A DNA stretch of 64,000 bases from Pseudomonas putida. Its GTDB lineage: Bacteria > Pseudomonadota > Gammaproteobacteria > Pseudomonadales > Pseudomonadaceae. Shown here piece by piece: positions 42,718 to 49,804 of this stretch. The stretch covers positions 62,001 through 126,000 of the forward strand of contig NZ_MKZO01000036.1 in assembly GCF_001941965.1 (NCBI RefSeq), written 5' to 3'. A model generated the notes under the pieces. The model was not told the DNA's origin, ran no database searches, and was given only the letters and a program-made list of their open reading frames with translations. The position numbers and the translations under genes are program-made. Position 1 is the first letter of the stretch. Each line of letters opens with the position of its first letter.

Positions 42718-43239
42718 ATGCCTCACACCCTCCGCGACGCCGTGCCTGCCGATCTGCCGGGCATCCGCGCTATTTACAACGACGCCGTGCTCAACACCAC
42801 GGCGATCTGGAACGAACAGCCGGTGGACCTGGCCAACCGGCAGGTGTGGTTCGACGGGCGGCAGGCGCAAGGTTATCCGGTCATCGTTGCGGTGGACGAC
42901 GCGGGAGACGTGGCCGGCTATGCCTCGTTCGGCGACTGGCGGGCCTTCGAAGGGTTTCGGCATACCGTGGAGCATTCGGTGTATATCCGGGCTGATCAGC
43001 GTGGGCATGGACTGGGGCCGAAGCTGATGGAGGCCCTGGTCGAGCGGGCTCGCCAGTGTGGCAAGCATGTGATGGTCGCGGCGATCGAGAGCGGGAATGC
43101 GGCTTCGATCAGGCTGCATGAGAGGTTGGGGTTCCGGGTGACCGGGGAGATGCCGCAGGTGGGGGTGAAGTTCGGGCGGTGGCTGGATCTGACCTTTATG
43201 CAGTTGGTGTTGAATCCGGGGGCTCAACCACCCAACTGA
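42718..43239 (+). CDS. GNAT acetyltransferase, phosphinothricin acetyltransferase type
   Basis: 173 residues. It has the GNAT acetyl-CoA pyrophosphate loop ADQRGHGLGPKLMEAL (about 92-107) and the downstream AIESGNAASIRLHERLGFRVTGEM typical of Pat/MddA proteins, which N-acetylate phosphinothricin-like compounds or methionine sulfoximine. In P. aeruginosa, as I recall, this gene lies among the urease genes; here it follows urtE directly and no urease gene is present. A TGTGGATAA DnaA-box sequence lies just upstream of the start. Confidence 0.88.
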   Translation: MPHTLRDAVPADLPGIRAIYNDAVLNTTAIWNEQPVDLANRQVWFDGRQAQGYPVIVAVDDAGDVAGYASFGDWRAFEGFRHTVEHSVYIRADQRGHGLGPKLMEALVERARQCGKHVMVAAIESGNAASIRLHERLGFRVTGEMPQVGVKFGRWLDLTFMQLVLNPGAQPPN

Positions 43240-43250
43240 TGGTGTTCTTC

Positions 43251-43339
43251 AGGGCCTCATCGCTGGCAAGCCAGCTCCCACAGGGATCGCGTGCACCGCA
43301 AAACCTGTGGGAGCTGGCTTGCCAGCGATGAGGCCCTGA
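43251..43339. repeat. REP palindrome pair (class 1)
   Basis: Inverted REP copies between the convergent acetyltransferase and cbpM genes. Confidence 0.92.
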
Positions 43340-43342
43340 AGG

Positions 43343-43645
43343 TCACTGCACAAACCGCCCCAATCGCTGGCGCAACATATCGTTCTCGCTCCGCAACTGC
43401 TGCACTTCCTCCAGCAGCTCAAGCGCCAGGGCCACTCCTTCCCATTCCAGCTCCAGCTCCGCATGCAGCCTCGCCGCACGCTTGGCCAGCACCGGCGAAC
43501 GGTCATCGAACAACCAGTCCTCCGGTGTTCGCCCTGACGGTTCAACGATGCCGTGTTCGACGATTTCCATCACGCAGTCCACCGTGAGATCGGCTTCCTG
43601 GCACAAGGTACGCATATCCAGCTGAACGATCAGGGTGCTACTCAT
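43343..43645 (-). CDS. cbpM: Chaperone modulator CbpM
   Basis: 100 residues. A MerR-like helix-turn-helix-type fold (LDMRTLCQEADLTVDCVMEIVEHGIVEPSG) is followed by a C-terminal helical coil (LELLEEVQQLRSENDMLRQRL). CbpM binds and restrains the J-domain of CbpA. The ATG at 43645 follows GGAGTAAGTGACC; a GTG at 43651 overlapping the cbpA stop is an alternative. It is coupled to cbpA. Confidence 0.9.
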   Translation of the reverse strand: MSSTLIVQLDMRTLCQEADLTVDCVMEIVEHGIVEPSGRTPEDWLFDDRSPVLAKRAARLHAELELEWEGVALALELLEEVQQLRSENDMLRQRLGRFVQ

Positions 43646-43647
43646 GG

Positions 43648-44616
43648 TCACTTACTCCATTGAGCTCGCGGGTTGAACCCGGCCTTCTCCGACAGTTTGT
43701 TCCACAGTTCACGGGTGGCGGCATCCGACTGCGCCGGCATCACCACCTTCAGTTGTGCATACAGGTCACCACGCTGGCCCTGCTTGTTGGCCAGGCCCAT
43801 ACCCTTGATCCGCAGGCGCTGGCCGCTCTGGCTGTCCGGGCGGATGGTCAGGTTGACCTTGCCGGTCAGGGTCGGCATTTCCACCTTGGTGCCCAGCGCC
43901 GCTTCCCACGGTGCCAGCGGCACGGTGATGATCAGGTCATGGCCTTCAACATCGAACAGCGGGTGCGGTGCGAAGCGGATGATCAGGTACAGGTCGCCAT
44001 TCGCCCCGCCACCCACGCCCGGCGCGCCCTGGCCCTTGAGGCGGATGCGCTCGCCGTCGGTCACCCCGGCAGGGATCTTGACGTTGAGGGTCTTGGTGGT
44101 GTCGCCGGTGCGCTGGCCCATGGCGTTGTGCTGGGGCACCTGGAAGCTGATCTTCTTCGACTCGTTGGCCAGGGTTTCCTCGAGGAATACCGCCAGTTCC
44201 ATTTCCACGTCCTGCCCCCGCCGACCGGCACTGCGCTGCTGTTGACCACGGCCAAACGGATTGCCGTTGCCACGACCGGCCGAGCCGAAGATCGAACTGA
44301 AGAAATCCGAGAAATCGCCACCACCGCCGAAGCCACCGCCACCGGCGCCGCCACGGCTTTCCCAGCCGGGCGGGGCCTGGAACGGCCGGCCGTGCTGGCC
44401 GCCGTACTTGCGGATCTCGTCGTACTCGGCGCGCTTTTCCGGGCTGCTCAGCACTTCGTAGGCCTCGTTGGCCTCCTTGAACTTGTCTTCGGCGTCACGC
44501 TCTTTGCTGACGTCCGGGTGATACTTGCGGGCCAGCTTGCGGTAGGCGGTCTTGATCGCCTTGTCGTCCGCCGTCGGCTCAACGCCCAGTATCTTGTAAT
44601 AGTCTTTGAAATCCAT
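43648..44616 (-). CDS. cbpA: Curved DNA-binding J-domain protein CbpA
   Basis: 322 residues. The J domain (1-70) carries the HPD motif in KYHPDVSKE. A Gly/Phe-rich linker (about 85-130, GGAGGGGFGGGGDF) and two C-terminal beta-sandwich domains (from about 135; VKIPAGVTDGERIRLKGQG) follow, and there is no zinc finger, as in CbpA rather than DnaJ. It is an Hsp40 co-chaperone of DnaK. The start ATG at 44616 (MDFKDYYKILGV) matches the family; an in-frame GTG at 44628 is possible. It diverges from the Hsp70-family gene at 44776. Confidence 0.93.
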   Translation of the reverse strand: MDFKDYYKILGVEPTADDKAIKTAYRKLARKYHPDVSKERDAEDKFKEANEAYEVLSSPEKRAEYDEIRKYGGQHGRPFQAPPGWESRGGAGGGGFGGGGDFSDFFSSIFGSAGRGNGNPFGRGQQQRSAGRRGQDVEMELAVFLEETLANESKKISFQVPQHNAMGQRTGDTTKTLNVKIPAGVTDGERIRLKGQGAPGVGGGANGDLYLIIRFAPHPLFDVEGHDLIITVPLAPWEAALGTKVEMPTLTGKVNLTIRPDSQSGQRLRIKGMGLANKQGQRGDLYAQLKVVMPAQSDAATRELWNKLSEKAGFNPRAQWSK

Positions 44617-44775
44617 CGAAGGAATCACCGTCGGTTAAATGCACTGCCTGTGAAGATTGGGGCCAAGCATAGCCTTTCAAGGCGCCCCGAGGTTGTCGCG
44701 CGGCAGATAATCGGTCTTGATTCTGCGCGCAACTGGCATAAACTGCGCGGCCGTTTTTCCCCCGGAACCGCCTCC

Positions 44776-46044
44776 ATGACTCATGCATCCCCGGCCCGTG
44801 CCTGTGGTATCGACTTCGGCACGTCAAACTCCACCGTCGGTTGGCATCGCCCTGGCGAGGAGACGCTGATCGTCCTCGAAGACGGCAAGATCACCCTGCC
44901 TTCGGTGGTGTTCTTCAATATCGAGGAACGCCGCCCGGTCTACGGTCGCCTGGCCCTGCACGAGTACCTGGAGGGTTACGAGGGTCGTCTCATGAGATCG
45001 CTGAAGAGCCTGCTCGGTTCCAAGCTGATCAAGCACGACACCAGCGTGCTGGGCACCGCCCTGCCGTTCAAGGACCTGCTGGGGATGTTCATCGGCGAGC
45101 TGAAGAAGCGCGCCGAAGCCAATGCCGGCCGCGAGTTCGAGCAGGTGGTGCTGGGCCGTCCGGTGCATTTCGTCGACGATGACCAGGCCGCCGACCAGGA
45201 GGCCGAGGACACCCTGGCCGAGGTGGCGCGCAAAATCGGCTTCAAGGACGTGTCGTTCCAGTACGAGCCGATCGCCGCGGCCTACGACTACGAGTCGGGC
45301 ATCGAGCGCGAGGAACTGGTGCTGATCGTCGACATCGGCGGGGGTACCTCGGACTTCTCGCTGATCCGCCTGGCTCCCGAGCGGCACATGCTCGACGACC
45401 GCCACAACGACATCCTCGCCACCGGCGGCGTGCATATCGGCGGAACCGACTTCGACAAGCAGCTCAGCCTGCAGGGCGTGATGCCGCTGTTCGGCTACGG
45501 CAGCCGGATGAAAAGCCAGGCGTTGATGCCTACCAGCTACCACCTCAACCTGGCCACCTGGCACACCATCAACTCGGTGTACTCGCAGAAATCCCAGCTG
45601 GCCCTGGGCAGCATGCGCTACGACATCGAGGACACCCTGGGCATCGACCGCCTGTTCAAGCTGATCGAACAGCGCGCCGGGCACTGGCTGGCGATGGAAG
45701 TGGAAGCGACCAAGATCGAGCTGACCCACGCCGAGAACCGCCTGGTGGACCTGGGCCGGGTCGAGAAGGACCTGCAGGTGGACCTGACCCGGGCGCTGTT
45801 CGAGCAATCGATCGACAACCTGCTGGAGCGGGTGCGCGGCAGCGTCGATGAGTTGCTGCTCAAGGCTGGCGTGGGGGTGGAGCAGGTGGATACGGTGTTC
45901 TTCACCGGTGGTTCCAGCGGCATCCCGGCGCTACGCCAGAGCGTGGCGGCGATGCTGCCGAATGCGCGGCATGTGGAAGGGAATATCTTCGGCAGCATCG
46001 GCAGCGGGCTGGCGATCGAGGCGCGCAAACGCTACGGCGCCTGA
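44776..46044 (+). CDS. yegD: Hsp70-family chaperone-like protein, YegD type
   Basis: 422 residues, only the ATPase half of an Hsp70. Phosphate-binding motifs are ACGIDFGTSNSTVGW (10-24), LVLIVDIGGGTSDFSLI (near 190) and VFFTGGSSGIPALR (near 380). There is no substrate-binding domain, which marks YegD rather than DnaK. Role not established. It diverges from cbpA, so a co-chaperone and an Hsp70-like gene are neighbours. The ATG at 44776 gives a normal N-terminus; the frame open upstream overlaps cbpA on the other strand. Confidence 0.9.
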   Translation: MTHASPARACGIDFGTSNSTVGWHRPGEETLIVLEDGKITLPSVVFFNIEERRPVYGRLALHEYLEGYEGRLMRSLKSLLGSKLIKHDTSVLGTALPFKDLLGMFIGELKKRAEANAGREFEQVVLGRPVHFVDDDQAADQEAEDTLAEVARKIGFKDVSFQYEPIAAAYDYESGIEREELVLIVDIGGGTSDFSLIRLAPERHMLDDRHNDILATGGVHIGGTDFDKQLSLQGVMPLFGYGSRMKSQALMPTSYHLNLATWHTINSVYSQKSQLALGSMRYDIEDTLGIDRLFKLIEQRAGHWLAMEVEATKIELTHAENRLVDLGRVEKDLQVDLTRALFEQSIDNLLERVRGSVDELLLKAGVGVEQVDTVFFTGGSSGIPALRQSVAAMLPNARHVEGNIFGSIGSGLAIEARKRYGA

Positions 46045-46048
46045 CTCC

Positions 46049-46135
46049 AGGGCCCTATCGCTGGCAAGCCAGCTCCCACAGGTTTAGCGGTGCACGCAAT
46101 AACCTGTGGGAGCTGGCTTGCCAGCGATGAGGCCG
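46049..46135. repeat. REP palindrome pair (class 1)
   Basis: Inverted REP copies between the convergent yegD and AI-2E-family genes. Confidence 0.92.
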
Positions 46136-46154
46136 GATCAGACACCACAAGGCT

Positions 46155-47162
46155 TCAGACCAGCTCCACCCGCTTCAACTCACTCTTCAGGTAGGCATAG
46201 TAGATCGGCCCCGCCACCACCCCCGGCAAGCCGAAGGCCGCCTCGAACACCAGCATCGCCAGCAACAGTTCCCACGACTTGGCACTGATCTGCCCGCCCA
46301 CGATCCGCGCGTTGAGGAAGTACTCGACCTTGTGGATAACGATCAGATACCCCAACGCCGCCATCGCCACCCAGATCGACAGCGACAAGCCGACGATGGT
46401 GATCAGGGTGTTCGACATGAGGTTGCCGATCACCGGCAGCAAGCCGAGCAGGAAGGTCAGCACGATCAGCGTCTTGGTCAGCGGCAAATGCACGCCGAAC
46501 AGCGGCAGCACCACCGCCAGGAAGATCCCGGTGAACGCGGTGTTGAGCAGGGAAATCTTGATCTGCGCAAAAACGATATTGCGAAACGCCTGGACCAGCA
46601 GCGACAAGCGCTCGAACAACGCCGCCGCCAGCGGTTTGCGCCGCGAGATATCAGGAATCCGCTGCAAGGCGACAATGGCCCCGAGAATCATGCCGATCAG
46701 CAAGGTAACGAACATGTGCGCCGCACCCTTGCCCACCAGTTGCAGCTCGCCGAGGTGGGTCTTCAGCCAGTCGCCGATGGCCACCTTGAACTCGGCGGCG
46801 CTGGCCGGCAGGTAGGCGTCGACGAACGGTGGCAACTGGCTGCGGGCCTGGTCCACCAGGAGCATGAAGCGGTCCAGCGAGGCTCCGGGGTTTTCCGCCT
46901 CATGCAGGAGGAAGCTGATGGCCCCGGCGAAGATCAGGGTCAGGGTGCTGACCACCAGGGTGCCGAGCAAGGCCACCGCCAGCCACCGTGCCCGCGGCCC
47001 GGCAATCACGTGCTGGAGTTTCGGCGTAAGCATGTTGACCAGCTCGAACACCAGCAAGCCGGCGAGCAGGCTCGGCAGCAGCTTGAGCGGCAATACCAGC
47101 AACAAGGCGGTGAATACGATGATCCAACTGGCCAGCACGACCTGACGCTGGGTAAAAGTCAT
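46155..47162 (-). CDS. AI-2E family membrane protein
   Basis: 335 residues with about seven or eight hydrophobic helices (WIIVFTALLLVLPLKLLPSLLAGLLVF at the N-terminus; LIVLTFLLGLLPVIGNLMSNTLITIVGLSLS in the second half) and a periplasmic loop around residues 100-160. The family, once named for autoinducer-2 export, also includes ion antiporters, so the substrate is open. It stands alone on the minus strand. Confidence 0.86.
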   Translation of the reverse strand: MTFTQRQVVLASWIIVFTALLLVLPLKLLPSLLAGLLVFELVNMLTPKLQHVIAGPRARWLAVALLGTLVVSTLTLIFAGAISFLLHEAENPGASLDRFMLLVDQARSQLPPFVDAYLPASAAEFKVAIGDWLKTHLGELQLVGKGAAHMFVTLLIGMILGAIVALQRIPDISRRKPLAAALFERLSLLVQAFRNIVFAQIKISLLNTAFTGIFLAVVLPLFGVHLPLTKTLIVLTFLLGLLPVIGNLMSNTLITIVGLSLSIWVAMAALGYLIVIHKVEYFLNARIVGGQISAKSWELLLAMLVFEAAFGLPGVVAGPIYYAYLKSELKRVELV

Positions 47163-47289
47163 ACAACCTCAGAGACAGCCAAAGACGACGGAGGCGGCAG
47201 TCTGCCAGCCTTCGGTGAACAGGCATAGGGGCGGGCGACGGCGGACGATCAGGCATTGCCCCAGAGCAAGACCTGATCGGCCCGTCAGA

Positions 47290-47574
47290 TCATTTTTTCT
47301 TCAGGCAGTCGCTCATGAAGGTCTTGCGCTCATCGCCCTTGAGCGCCTTGGTGGTGGCGTCGGCGTTGCAGGTCTTCATCTTGTCCTGCTGGGTGGCGGC
47401 CGGCTTGGCCTTCAGGCAGGTGCTCATGAACGCCTTGCGCTCATCGCCCTTGAGCGCCTTGGCGGTGGCGTCGGCGTTGCAGGTCTTCATCTTTTCCTGC
47501 TGGGCGGTGGCAGCGAAACCCTGTGACGCCATCAGCAGGCCCAGCAACAGCAACGGCACACGCAGCATCTTCAT
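47290..47574 (-). CDS. psiF: PsiF repeat protein
   Basis: 94 residues. A signal peptide (MKMLRVPLLLLGLLMASQGFA) is followed by two PsiF repeats of about 35 residues, each with KMKTCNADAT(A/T)KALKGDERK and a C-terminal FMS(T/D)CLK, so each repeat has two cysteines. It is a small periplasmic protein of unknown role, named from a phosphate-starvation gene in E. coli. The DNA of the two repeats is nearly identical. The gap downstream to 47163 has no gene. Confidence 0.9.
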   Translation of the reverse strand: MKMLRVPLLLLGLLMASQGFAATAQQEKMKTCNADATAKALKGDERKAFMSTCLKAKPAATQQDKMKTCNADATTKALKGDERKTFMSDCLKKK

Positions 47575-47653
47575 GGTGACTCTCCTGATCGCCGCGAGAG
47601 AGGCGCGGCTGTCAGTGGAGTTTAGACAAGATTTCTTACATCCCTTGGGAGCG

Positions 47654-48544
47654 CTAGCAGCCGGCGGCCTTGAGCCGTTCCGCGTGCTCGACGAACAGCT
47701 TCACCGGCTGCGCGCCTTTGCCCACCGCGCCCAGGGACTGGTTGACGATATCCAGGTGGTCAAGGGGATAGTCGTCGCCGATCACCTGGCCCAAGTGCGA
47801 ACTGAAGCGCCCGACCATACCGTCGCACTGGCCCTTCTCGCGCACGAAAGTGCTGGCGAACAGGCGGCAGAAACGGTTGCTGCCGTCCAGGCGGTTCAGG
47901 CCACGGTCGGTGATGCCCGGCTTGAGCACGCCGGACCAGGAGTAATAGCGCACGCCGTTGACCTCGGCCGGCCCTTCTCCTCCCCAGGTCTCGGGCAGCC
48001 CCTGTGGATAACTCAGGTTGAAGCGAGCCACGCCGCTGGAGGTCAGGGAAAGGTGCGAGGCGTGCACGTCGATCGGCAATTTCTCGCCCTTCCAGCCGGT
48101 TTCCAGCACTTCCATCAGCCACGCCAGGCCATGCAGCACCGCCTTGAGCAAACGTCCGCGGGGTGAATCGCCGGGGTACTCGCGCTCGAAGAAGTCGGCC
48201 AGTTCCGAACCGTGGTTGGGGCCGGCGATGGAGGTGACCGAGGCCACCCATTCCGGACGTTTCGCCGCCACGTAGCGGGCCGTCAGGGCGCCCTGGCTGT
48301 GGCCGAGCAGATTGACCTTCTCGACCCCAAGGCGCTGACGCAGGTCCTCGACGATGCGCAGCAACTGCTCGCCGCGCACCTCGGTGCTGTGCAGCGGCGA
48401 AACCTGTACCGGGTAGACCTGCGCCCCGCCCCGGCGCAGGGCCCTGACGATGCCGAACCAGTAGGGATAGGCCAGCAGCCGGACAAAGCCGAGCATGCCC
48501 GGCACCAGCACCAGTGGATAACGCGTGGCAAGCGCTTGCGACAT
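47654..48544 (-). CDS. Triacylglycerol lipase, family I, without signal peptide
   Basis: 296 residues. Alpha/beta-hydrolase motifs: oxyanion region YPLVLVPGMLGF (9-20), nucleophile Ser83 in GHSQG, and the Asp and His in DGMVGRFSSHLG and DHLDIVNQ near the C-terminus. The closest resemblance is to subfamily I.1 lipases, but the protein begins MSQALATRYP with no secretion signal, unlike P. aeruginosa LipA and like the Proteus-type lipases. The ATG at 48544 follows GGAGTCGCC; the upstream open frame shows no signal peptide either. No lipase foldase gene is nearby. Confidence 0.88.
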   Translation of the reverse strand: MSQALATRYPLVLVPGMLGFVRLLAYPYWFGIVRALRRGGAQVYPVQVSPLHSTEVRGEQLLRIVEDLRQRLGVEKVNLLGHSQGALTARYVAAKRPEWVASVTSIAGPNHGSELADFFEREYPGDSPRGRLLKAVLHGLAWLMEVLETGWKGEKLPIDVHASHLSLTSSGVARFNLSYPQGLPETWGGEGPAEVNGVRYYSWSGVLKPGITDRGLNRLDGSNRFCRLFASTFVREKGQCDGMVGRFSSHLGQVIGDDYPLDHLDIVNQSLGAVGKGAQPVKLFVEHAERLKAAGC

Positions 48545-48607
48545 GGCGACTCCGGTTTCAGGAGGTAATCGCTGCACCCTACAGGCGAAACGATGGCAAT
48601 CGCAATC

Positions 48608-48636
48608 GAACTCCCGTCGCCGCTTGCGGTTCCAAA
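48608..48636 (+). promoter_or_regulatory. Candidate AlgU (sigma-22) promoter of osmE
   Basis: GAACTC, a 17-base spacer and TCCAAA resemble the AlgU consensus GAACTT-N16/17-TCTGA, with five of six matches at -35. From memory, osmE in P. aeruginosa is AlgU-controlled. Confidence 0.5.
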
Positions 48637-48678
48637 TTCTTATCGGGCCATGACGGCCTAACACGAGGATGTACGACC

Positions 48679-49017
48679 ATGTACAAGCACGCCCTGGCAG
48701 CACTTCTGGCAAGCGCCACCCTGATCGGTTGCAGCAGCCACCCGGAAAACCCGGTGGACCACGTGACCTTCCGCGACCAGCCCCTGGTCAAGCAGGTGGA
48801 AAACGGCATGACCATGCAAAAGGTCATCGCTATCGGCGGCAGCCCGTCCACGGTCATCGACCTGCCTAACGGCGGCACCTGCAACAACTACATCCTCAAC
48901 CGCGAAGGTCATCAACAGCCTTACTTCGTGCGCTTCGACGCCACCGGGCATGTCGACGACAAGGGCTTCAAGACCTGCGAACAGCGTGAGCAGGATCGCC
49001 GTGAAGGCCGTGGCTGA
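48679..49017 (+). CDS. osmE: Osmotically inducible lipoprotein OsmE
   Basis: 112 residues. The lipoprotein signal ends with lipobox LIGC, acylated Cys18. The mature protein is a SmpA/OmlA-type domain (VKQVENGMTMQKVIAIGGSPSTVI), matching OsmE. The frame is open upstream to 48514, but only the ATG at 48679 gives a lipoprotein signal, and AACACGAGGATG lies just before it. An AlgU-like promoter precedes the gene, consistent with osmotic and envelope stress control. Confidence 0.93.
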   Translation: MYKHALAALLASATLIGCSSHPENPVDHVTFRDQPLVKQVENGMTMQKVIAIGGSPSTVIDLPNGGTCNNYILNREGHQQPYFVRFDATGHVDDKGFKTCEQREQDRREGRG

Positions 49018-49108
49018 TAAAACTTTTGCCGCTTCGCCGCACTCGTACCTGATGTAGCGACCGCGCCCGAGAGCGCGGCGCGCCCATTTTCCAGCCTGGA
49101 GAAACGTG

Positions 49109-49639
49109 ATGAGCACCGTAGAACTGACCGATGTACAAACCCTGCGCGAACGTGCCCGCCAGCATGTGGAGCAAGGCGCCGTGACCGAGGGCTACACTGC
49201 CGACCGCCAGACCATCCTGCGCCTGCTCAACGAGTCGCTGGCCACCGAATGGGTCTGCACCCTGCGCTACAAGCGCCACTACTACATGGCCAGCGGGATC
49301 AAGGCGAGCGTGGCGGCGGCGGAGTTCCTGGAGCATGCGAACCAGGAGCAGGAGCACGCCGACAAACTGGCCGAGCGCATCGTGCAGCTGGGTGGCGAGC
49401 CGGATCTGAACCCGGACAACCTGAGCAAGAATTCCCATGCGCAGTACGTGGCCGGGAAGAATCTGAAGGAGATGGTGCTGGAGGACCTGGTGGCTGAGCG
49501 GATCGCCATCGACAGCTATCGGGAGATCGTGCGCTTCATTGGTGACAGCGATCCGACTACCCGCCGTATTTTCGAAGACATCCTGGCTCAGGAAGAAGAG
49601 CATGCGGATGATATGGCGGACCTGCTGCAAGGCCTCTGA
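49109..49639 (+). CDS. Ferritin-like (bacterioferritin-family) protein
   Basis: 176 residues. A four-helix ferritin-like domain is indicated by Glu/His residues in LLNESLATEWVCTLRYKRHYY, EFLEHANQEQEHADKLAERIV, EDLVAERIAIDSYREIV and ILAQEEEHADDMADLL, the pattern expected for a di-iron site. The haem-binding Met of classical bacterioferritin was not identified. It probably stores iron or protects DNA. The ATG at 49109 follows GGAGAAACGTG. The 91-base gap from osmE contains no other gene. Confidence 0.9.
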   Translation: MSTVELTDVQTLRERARQHVEQGAVTEGYTADRQTILRLLNESLATEWVCTLRYKRHYYMASGIKASVAAAEFLEHANQEQEHADKLAERIVQLGGEPDLNPDNLSKNSHAQYVAGKNLKEMVLEDLVAERIAIDSYREIVRFIGDSDPTTRRIFEDILAQEEEHADDMADLLQGL

Positions 49640-49655
49640 TTCTCTATTGCCCTTC

Positions 49656-49800
49656 AGGGCCTCATCGCTGGCAAGCCAGCTCCCACAGGGACCGCGTACA
49701 CCGCGAGGCCTTGTGGGAGACCTTGATGCCTCCATAGCCAGCAACAAAATTTGTGTCCGCCTCTAACCCTGTGGGAGCTGGCTTGCCAGCGATAGGGCCC
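49656..49800. repeat. REP triplet (class 1), one copy degenerate
   Basis: Two intact inverted REP copies (49663-49690 and 49768-49800) enclose a degenerate third one (TTGTGGGAGACCTTGATGCCTCCATAGCCAG region, 49710-49742). This is the only triplet in the window. Confidence 0.85.
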
Positions 49801-49804
49801 TCCT

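Noticed and set aside
43660..44775. Plus-strand extension upstream of the YegD-type gene, 794 codons in total
   Set aside because: It covers the antisense of cbpA; the Hsp70 fold starts at the ATG at 44776.
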